Below are positions 56,849 to 64,000 of a stretch of DNA of 64,000 nt, piece by piece. Under the pieces are notes generated by a model, which saw nothing but the letters and a program-made list of their open reading frames with translations, was not told the origin of the DNA and searched no databases. Both the position numbers and the translations under genes were made by a program. Source of the stretch: Paracamarosporium sp. OC-R06-R3 (Eukaryota > Ascomycota > Dothideomycetes > Pleosporales > Didymosphaeriaceae); the NCBI GenBank assembly GCA_019828545.1, contig JACVRA010000341.1:83905-147904 (forward strand). Direction: 5' to 3'. Each line of letters begins with the position of its first letter. The first letter of the stretch is position 1.

Positions 56849-59008
56849 ATGAACGGTTTGACGTACGGTTCTGCATATGCTCGTGCATCGCGGCAAGGCG
56901 AAGAAGATTCGCAGTCGATTCTGTCACCTGTGGAGCCGACGACTACTGGGCAGGCTCAACATCTGCCGTCCCAATCGACCGACACGGACCACCGAAATTC
57001 CTCCTCTGACGATACAAGGTCTGAGCATTCGCCATCATGGCTCCTATCGCCAATTCAGTTACAAGAGCAGCCCTCTCGCGAACAAGATCGTGTCTCCTCT
57101 CCACCTCCGGATATCGGCTTTTCAATATTTGGCAATAACACAAACGCGGAAAAGCCATACCAAGAACAGGTTGCATGGGCGAATTCTACTCAGTTCAGGT
57201 CTGCGCCAGCAGATCCGAAGCCACAGATGGTGCAAACTACATTCTTGACAGCAGATGACGAGACACCTCCACCATCGCGCAAATATTTCCGCCATCCTCG
57301 CCATATGCTCGAACCTTGGACAACCGGCGTTTGGGCTCGGTTTCCTTGGTGGGGTGTCGGAGCACTCTTCCTGATTCTATTATTGACTGGTGCGTCCGCT
57401 GGTATTCTTCTGGGCAGCCATGGTACAACCATGTCAGACTGGAAGGTCGGACAAGACAATGCACAACCACACGTATACGTTTCTTTATTTGAAATGATAA
57501 TGAATTTCCTAATCTTATTCGCGCTGGCAGATGGTGTCATCATTCGGTTTTGGCGACAGCTGCTCCACGGAACTACCCTGGATTCTATCCACGATACCTA
57601 CGAGTCTATGCGCCCTTGGTCTGCTTTCAAAAGAGTCGCACGTCTAAGTTTCAACATGGTTGCAGTGGCTTGTATACTGACGATTGTGTCATTCGCAAGA
57701 GGACCACTTTTTCACCGCGCATTGACGATCACCGAGAACAGTCATAAAGATGTTGGAGACGTATTGGATCTCAAAATAGCACCGCATCCACTGGCTCAGG
57801 TTTTCCAGAATAACGAATCAGATCCCCGCAAGCAGGGTGGAATCACAACAACTTTTACAGATTTAGTCAAGGGACTAGGGGCTGGGAACCCTTTACCCTA
57901 TGAACAGCCTACTTCTTGCGGTGACTACTGTACTGGAATCGTCAAGGCATATACTTTCAAGTCTACTTGTTACTCAGCAACCCGGAAGATCGACCTCAAC
58001 TCCACGTTCTTTTCAACCAGTTATGAACAGGCAGGCAATGCTCTAGTCTTGACGAGTATCCATAAGAACACGACATCGTGTAACGACGACGTTCATATCC
58101 AGACATGCGAACTGACACAAGCGATGAGCAATACCCCTTTTGTTATCGTAAACGGTACCATTGATCGACGGTCCGACGTGCCCGTCTCCAAGATCTACGA
58201 CGACGCATTACTTGTCGACGACACCTTCATGATGACTTATTGGCCGCTCGCATTCAACACGCTCTTCCCTTCTGTTTCAGTGAACATCACTGCATCTTCA
58301 GATTTCAAAGACCTAAACTATACCAAATGCCTCCAGCCAGGTATCATAAAAGACTCGTCAGGAAATGTAGTCACTCCCTCGACTTCGGCACAGTGCTCGA
58401 ACTCAACGTTAAGCCCTACACTTTTCCCCAATGACCCCAGCGCTATTTACGCCGCCAGTTACGAAGCAACCACAGACCAAGACCCCCTTTGCGGCACTAC
58501 ATGGGCCGATCCAATGCCTGACATGATCGCCAGAATGCAAACTCTCGCTTTCCGCACAACGGTCGCTATGGCCACCGCACCCGATTCTCTATTCTCCCCA
58601 TCCCTCACCGGCGACGCTCTCGCCGACCTACGTTCAACATGGACCCAGCGTGTCCCTATAACAGGATATCGCACGCTCCCTTTGTATCATACCTCACCTC
58701 TCCTTGTCGCACTCGGGGTCGCAGTCTCAGTTATTGGTGTTGCGGCCGTCATCCCGCTCTACTACGGTTTCTGGGAGATGGGTCGAACTGTTAGTTTGAA
58801 TCCTTTGGAAGTTGCTCGAGCTTTTGGGGCGCCACTGATGGATGGCTTGGATGGTAATACAACACCGGATATGATTAGTGTGGAGAGAGGAGGCATGGGT
58901 GTGAAGTACGGCGCGTTAGATAGGTATGGTGAGCAGAAGACGCTTAGGGTAGAGGAGAGTGGGAGAGCCACGATTAGGACGCCCTGGCAAGGGGAGATAT
59001 TCGGGTAA
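56849..59008 (+). CDS. DUF3176-like fungal membrane protein
   Basis: An intronless frame of 719 residues. Residues 1-155 are polar, Ser/Pro/Gln-rich and likely cytosolic. Hydrophobic segments lie at about 167-189, 212-232 and 268-283, then a large luminal or extracellular-looking region of about 350 residues with paired cysteines (SCGDYC, STCYS, SCNDD, QTCEL) and many N-x-S/T sequons. A final hydrophobic segment near 637-662 (SPLLVALGVAVSVIGVAAVIPLYY) is followed by NPLEVARAFGAPLM, characteristic of DUF3176 proteins as I remember them. Function is unknown in the family; a cell-surface or secretory-pathway location is inferred from topology. Two in-frame ATGs near the start make the first 20 residues uncertain. 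Confidence 0.8.
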   Translation: MNGLTYGSAYARASRQGEEDSQSILSPVEPTTTGQAQHLPSQSTDTDHRNSSSDDTRSEHSPSWLLSPIQLQEQPSREQDRVSSPPPDIGFSIFGNNTNAEKPYQEQVAWANSTQFRSAPADPKPQMVQTTFLTADDETPPPSRKYFRHPRHMLEPWTTGVWARFPWWGVGALFLILLLTGASAGILLGSHGTTMSDWKVGQDNAQPHVYVSLFEMIMNFLILFALADGVIIRFWRQLLHGTTLDSIHDTYESMRPWSAFKRVARLSFNMVAVACILTIVSFARGPLFHRALTITENSHKDVGDVLDLKIAPHPLAQVFQNNESDPRKQGGITTTFTDLVKGLGAGNPLPYEQPTSCGDYCTGIVKAYTFKSTCYSATRKIDLNSTFFSTSYEQAGNALVLTSIHKNTTSCNDDVHIQTCELTQAMSNTPFVIVNGTIDRRSDVPVSKIYDDALLVDDTFMMTYWPLAFNTLFPSVSVNITASSDFKDLNYTKCLQPGIIKDSSGNVVTPSTSAQCSNSTLSPTLFPNDPSAIYAASYEATTDQDPLCGTTWADPMPDMIARMQTLAFRTTVAMATAPDSLFSPSLTGDALADLRSTWTQRVPITGYRTLPLYHTSPLLVALGVAVSVIGVAAVIPLYYGFWEMGRTVSLNPLEVARAFGAPLMDGLDGNTTPDMISVERGGMGVKYGALDRYGEQKTLRVEESGRATIRTPWQGEIFG

Positions 59009-59848
59009 TGTCTACTGGGTTTGGGTTAGACACTATTGAATCACGATATGTAAATTTGTTATGTATCAGCTACTTGTGGATGGCAAGTTCCATGCAATCA
59101 GGAACAGTGCTCGAAAGACCAAGAAGTTGAACAGTAACCACAGGTAGCGAAACAATCCGCTAGCTGCTTACGTAGTTTGGTTACGGTTCCATACGTTCAA
59201 CTATTGTCTAATTTCATTCGCGCTAGAAGAAATATCGCCTTTTACGCAAGATTAGATGAGACGATGTCGAATGGTGTGGATGGATGTCTTAGAGTGTGGA
59301 CTTTGTCGCCACTAAATCGTTTCATCGTATCCGGAACGATATCCTCGATTGCTGGTGCACTGCTGCTATTAAACTAGAATTCTATATAAGAGATGATTGT
59401 GATGTTCATAAGAGGTGCATTCGTGCAGAGAGCATAGGAAGAGTAGAGGATGTCGGCCCCCAGCTCCGGTCAATCGCTGGCACACGCTAGCGAGAGCCAG
59501 CTATCCGCGCTGAGTACATAAGCGCCCCTCGTCTATCACGGTTAAGCTCAACTCCAGCTAATTGGCGATGCTGTGCTTTTGAAATTTGAAAGTACAAAGC
59601 ATTACAACGACCATCTTCTCTGCTTTTGCCATCATTATGTTCGTCCACGTCTCCTGAAAATGGGCATGTTCGCCTTTCGCTGAAGTCTAAGCCCCCACAT
59701 GTCTGCCTTCCTACGCCACACTGGTGGCTTGTGCAATCAGCCGCGCATTCAGCAGGCGGCAGAGGCTCTATGACCGGTCAACTCTTCATCATATAATCGT
59801 TGCTCTGTAAAAAGCTAATTCGAAAGATACTTGCGCCCTTTGGAGGAC
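59009..59848. other. Intergenic, upstream of the second HET gene
   Basis: 0.84 kb of AT-leaning sequence with no gene. Frames of about 60 codons are not supported. Confidence 0.45.
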
Positions 59849-61823
59849 ATGGATAGCACCGATATTGTTCCGCCATATCCGGCAGTGAAGTTAGACTTAC
59901 ACCTTCGCCAGATAAGGTTGGTAACCGTTTTACCAGGAAGATATGTCGATGCAATCACCTGCGAACTAATGACGGCCTCCTTGGATAATCTACCCAACTA
60001 CTATTCCTTGTCGTATGCCTGGGGCGATCGGACAGATCCTCGCCAGGTCCTCCTTAACGGCGTTTCTTTCAATGTTACTCGCAATCTTGAAGCAGCACTA
60101 CGAAGGCTTCGGCATCCAACCGAATCCCGAGTTTTCTGGATCGACATGCTTTGCATTGACCAAGAATGTGTGGAGGAGAGAACACATCAAGTTAATTTGA
60201 TGCAGCTGATATATTCCGGGGCTCAAGAGGTTTTCCTTTGGCTCGGAGACTACTCGGAAACAACTCTACAAAAGGCTAGTGCACCTTTACGATTCGAAGA
60301 AGACCAAGAAGTAAGCGATATTTCTGTACGATATCACCTTTCTGACATCCCTTTTTTTAAGTGTATCATACCGCACAACCTAACTAGGCTCAAATTAGTA
60401 TCTCAGTCAGATAGAGGCTGTTCGTGCCCTCAGTTACATCCAACAACTTTCCACTGGCCAACACCTTGAATTTCCTCACCAAGGTGCTGTACCACCCGGC
60501 TTGATCGCAGAACTCCGTGCATTGGTTAGATTTGTAAATTGCTCATGGTACATTATAAGGGCCTTACCTTTATATGTTCTCCTCTTCAAGACTAAAAAGT
60601 ATAGGTGGCATCGAATTTGGACTGTTCAGGAGGCCATTCTCCCTCCTAAAATAACCGTCATTGTGGGATGGTTGCAACTCCCCTGGGCTACATTGGCTGC
60701 AGCTACGCGCAACATCTTCGAACACCGTAACCTTAGGTGTTGTTATGTTCTGTTAGAGTGTGAAAGTAAATTACACTTCTTCTACCAACAGGTAGAACGT
60801 GTTGAGCGTACTCGGTTAGCTTACCACCAGGGAGTGCGCCTCAGTCTTGCAAAACTCCTCCATAATTTTCGAAACAGAATATCTACCGATCCGCGGGACA
60901 AAATCTTCGCTCTTCTAGGTCTCGTCATGAGAGACCCAAGATACCGTCCATTACAAGCGGATTACACACTGTCCACAGAGACAATCTATCAAAGAACTTT
61001 CACTTATCTTCTCCAGGAATCGGGAAACGTGAACTTGCTTGTAAGAGCAACGGAGGTAGGACGAACGCTTGATCTACCCACCTGGGTGCCAGACTGGACC
61101 GCTAAGATCGACGACTCAACGACCGATCTGCATTTATATGTCCGTAACAATCTCCGTATTTACAACACTTCTACGTCCACTGAGTCAGACATCCTTCTGC
61201 CTTCCACTACAACGGCACTAGGCGTCAAAGGGTTCTTGTTCGATGAGGTTGCTACAATACCGGAAGCTCTTCCGGATCATCGCGAGTCGCGCATAACTGA
61301 TTCTTACCTCGAATACCTCAAAGATACTTACCTTCAATACCTCAATTCTCTATCCGACATTACGGGAGAACACTCAAAATCATACATCGGAGGAGGGGAT
61401 ATCTCACATGCATTTTGGCGCTTAGGCTCCATGGATGGGGTTATAAGATCATCATTTGATGACTCTCTTCGTGGATACACTCGAAGGGCGACCCCTCAGG
61501 ACTATAGCAAGTACCTAAACACATCTTACCCGCACAGGGATCCAACAGCCCCAGTCAATGTTTTTCGGGCTTTTCGGTTTTTCATCTCGAAAAAGGGTTA
61601 TATTGGACTTGGACCGGAAATTATGCAGGTTGGGGACACTGTCCACGTGTTCCTTGGGGGAAACGTACCATTTATACTACGCCAAGCTACTCAGCAGACG
61701 GCTGTTGCCGGACAGGAGATAACGTATGAATATATCGGGAACTGTTATGTTCAAGGAATCATGGATGGTGAAGCACTCCATGGAATAGACGTAAGCAAAC
61801 TGGATTGGGTCCATCTTATATGA
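59849..61823 (+). CDS. HET-domain protein, three exons
   Basis: Exons are 59849-60310, 60411-60547 and 60605-61823, giving 605 residues. ATG 59849 is the first ATG; the frame upstream opens on TTG. The HET domain begins at residue 51 with YYSLSYAWGD and continues with RVFWIDMLCIDQECVEER, QLIYSGAQEVFLWLGDY and, after splicing, CSWWHRIWTVQEAILPP. The first intron (100 bp, GTAAGC, acceptor TCAGTCAG) rejoins DQE to IEAVRALSYI. The second (57 bp, GTACAT to GTATAG) has no stop and a length divisible by three, so retention would insert 19 hydrophobic-rich residues next to the WWHRIW motif. A second conserved block FRNRISTDPRDKIFALLGL follows near 330. No membrane anchor is seen. A role in incompatibility or related cell-death signalling is expected for the family. 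Confidence 0.88.
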
Positions 61824-62907
61824 ATACTTTACTATCAAGAAATAAGTTTTCGAATACCGCCAAGCGCCGAATATCTACTGACGGTAAGCTGCGAGATAGC
61901 TTAGTAGCGAGTTCCTGTCTTCTACAGGGTGGCTTAGTATGAGCTGGCTTCAAAGGGGGTATGCACTATTCTGGACGCGAATCAACTAACGTTGATTGGT
62001 CTCACCTTTTTCAATGTTGATGATTGGCGCAGAGCCCTAGTTTCTAATAGCTCATTCGACATTGATATTGTCGGAATTAGAGTGTACCAAAATACTTTAC
62101 TTTTTTTTTTTTTTGGAGAATAAAGTTGCAATTGCAACTACCTGATTTTGAAAGAAATGGCTAGTAGTACTATATATATGATCTGTGAACGGCTCTGCGT
62201 TGCGTCCTATACACGATGGGATGAGAAAAGAGACAGAAAAAGTTCGGTACGTTTGCGGGCGCGCTTGACCGCCAAAGCCACAGTAAGAATACTTTACTTA
62301 TAAATAAGAGCTATAATGTGCGTTAATTTACTAAATCAAGAACGTAATAGTATCACTTTTTGAATCCTTGCAAAGCATTTGGGACCTTACACTAATTTGC
62401 AACAGCAAAAATTACTATTCTGCAAGAATGTCGCAGATACCAGGTGTCATGGAAGACTACAATTTCACAATCTCACAAAATATCTTTCTTCCTGGACGTA
62501 AATTCTAAGTCGAGTCGTGTTTGTTTTGCATCTGACATCTGTGTAGTTTTATCAAGTATGTTTTAACAACAAGGCCGTGCTGTCAAACTCTAATCGTCTG
62601 AAACGCTTGCGCACTAATCTTATAAACTTGACAGTCCACAGATCGTATGGTTGACATATTGTCAGCGATCGACAACTCACCTCTTGCATCAGCCAACAAG
62701 GTCAACCAGAACCTTTTCTATCAACCTCAGTGAAAACCTAGAAAGAAAAAGGAAGGATCTGTGCAAATTCACTCGCGGCCCGTGCACCATCCGCCATTCC
62801 ATATAAACTCATCACGTCGTCTACTCGCTCGTTCCACCCAAACGCACTCCGCAGAACTGAACGTCCATATCCCTATACCACTACCTCTACCTCACTCACC
62901 ACTAACT
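61824..62907. other. Intergenic, AT-rich, with poly-T tract
   Basis: 1.1 kb with no gene. A T run of about 17 lies at 62098-62114, and AT-rich patches surround it. Its right end is the leader of the coiled-coil gene. Confidence 0.5.
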
Positions 62908-63603
62908 ATGGCCGACCCAAACACCGAGCCTAGCAAGCCACCCTTCGAACCATCTCAATCTCTAGTAGGCTCTTATCCCAACATTGACGAAGAGCCAGAT
63001 GTCTTCGATGATGAGTCGGATTACGAAACAGCTGTATCAGACAGCCCCTTGTCCCTACAGCTCCCCTTATCACGTCTTTTCACACAGCACTCAGACTCAG
63101 CCTCCCCGAACAAAGACAAGAGCAAAGATAAAGATAGAGACAGAGACATTTCATCCAGTCTTACCGACAAACCTCCCATCACGAACAATGACCTCTCGTC
63201 TCCGCTCTTCTCGCACTCGCTCACATACACGAACGGATCTCAGGTTGCGGTTACTAATAATACACACACGCACATCGTTGACGGCATCCACACCCTCCTG
63301 TCACAAACAGAAGTCTCCAAAGACGCGCGCATCAAGCACCTAGAAGAAATCAACGCACGCGTGATGGAAGAGAATGCGCGGTTCAAGGACGAGCGGATCA
63401 AACTCCTGGAGGATGTCAATGTGCATGTGTTGTATGAAAATGCGCGGCTGGGAACGGACAAGAATGAGCTGGAAAAGGAGAATCGCGAGCTGAGGAAGGA
63501 GATAGAAGCGCTTAGGAAGCAGGGGAGGGAGTTGAGGACGGAGTTGAGGAGGAATGTCATGCTGCAGGGGATGCGGTGGATTGGGAGGGATTTGCCTGTG
63601 TAG
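62908..63603 (+). CDS. Small coiled-coil protein with a tandem 22-residue repeat
   Basis: A frame of 231 residues starts at ATG 62908; the open frame extends upstream without another ATG. Residues 1-85 are acidic then Lys/Asp/Arg-rich (KDKSKDKDRDRD) and likely disordered. A second half from about 137 to 215 is strongly helical and charged, with a heptad-like Leu pattern. Within it a 22-residue unit is repeated head to tail at 139-160 and 161-182, sharing D-x-R-I-K-x-L-E-x-x-N-x-x-V-x-x-ENAR. A Leu/Arg-rich coiled coil (ENRELRKEIEALRKQGREL) ends the helix. The protein probably oligomerises. No family recognised; genes like this are often lineage-restricted. Confidence 0.65.
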   Translation: MADPNTEPSKPPFEPSQSLVGSYPNIDEEPDVFDDESDYETAVSDSPLSLQLPLSRLFTQHSDSASPNKDKSKDKDRDRDISSSLTDKPPITNNDLSSPLFSHSLTYTNGSQVAVTNNTHTHIVDGIHTLLSQTEVSKDARIKHLEEINARVMEENARFKDERIKLLEDVNVHVLYENARLGTDKNELEKENRELRKEIEALRKQGRELRTELRRNVMLQGMRWIGRDLPV

Positions 63604-64000
63604 AGGTGGAGGGTTAGAGGTGGTGGTAGGAATTGTAGAATGGGGTTGGTGGGGAGACGTGTAGTATTCACGGGGCTGGGCACGTGCTTTTGGTAGAAGA
63701 TGGCACCACGCACAAGTGATGGTCGTGCCCAACGGTACCTTTCTACGGCGTAGTCAATATAAACCGCGCAGGTCTTGGAGGTCCCTATGTACATCCATAC
63801 ATCCACAACGCAAACAGGAAAAGGTAGAAACTAACCTCAGCGCCGAGCACCCAAGACCAATAGCAACTCCCCCAATACGATCCTCCTGACTCACGACCAA
63901 CACGCCCTACCATAGTACAATCACCTCAATTGCCGAACCGCATCGCGAGATTTTTGCCTTCCCCCTTTGGACTAACGTGTCCGTGCACCCAATGCACGGA
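63604..64000. other. Window end, no gene seen
   Basis: 0.4 kb after the coiled-coil gene. Minus-strand frames here are shadows of that gene. Nothing else is seen. Confidence 0.4.

Overview
The window is filamentous ascomycete nuclear DNA. Genes are split by short introns, mostly about 45-65 bp, with GTAAGT-like donors, CTAAC/CTGAC-like branch sites and NYAG acceptors. Families diagnostic of this group are present: two HET-domain proteins, a DUF3176-type membrane protein, GH131 and GH28 secreted enzymes, a multicopper oxidase and a tail-anchored Ubc6-type E2. The gene mix resembles Dothideomycetes (Pleosporales-like), but that placement is an inference from memory of such genomes. All exon joins were worked out by hand from frame, splice-site fit and family continuity.

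Layout. 0-5 kb: the 3' part of an F-box/LRR-like gene, a small four-helix membrane protein and an acidic protein with a duplicated motif. 5.75-7.29 kb: a striking non-coding array of degenerate 16-bp dyads arranged as two inverted arms. 7.3-8.6 kb: a gene-free stretch with a terminal motif also found at 46.9 kb, perhaps transposon ends. 8.6-20.2 kb: a proline-rich protein, an HSL-type esterase, a heme oxygenase-like tail-anchored protein, a 1304-residue membrane-anchored HET protein, a two-helix small protein and UBC6. 20.7-31.7 kb: a metabolic block with a sugar transporter, a P450, a secreted GH131, an FAD monooxygenase and a short-chain dehydrogenase. No PKS or NRPS backbone is visible here. 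31.7-35.5 kb: an AT-rich gene desert followed by pyrimidine-rich sequence. 35.5-41.0 kb: a PTR2-type peptide transporter and an F-box protein. 43.3-49.6 kb: an exo-polygalacturonase, a degenerate gene with an in-frame stop, and an 8-exon laccase/bilirubin-oxidase-like enzyme. 52.3-63.6 kb: a kinase ending in a C2H2-like finger, a DUF3176-like protein, a second HET protein and a small coiled-coil protein.

How the parts fit. GH131, GH28, the multicopper oxidase, the sugar transporter and the peptide transporter together describe breakdown of plant polymer and uptake of products. The P450, FMO and SDR could form a small tailoring set. The two HET proteins are the usual incompatibility or stress-response type. 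These links are inferences from family and proximity only; nothing here proves co-regulation.
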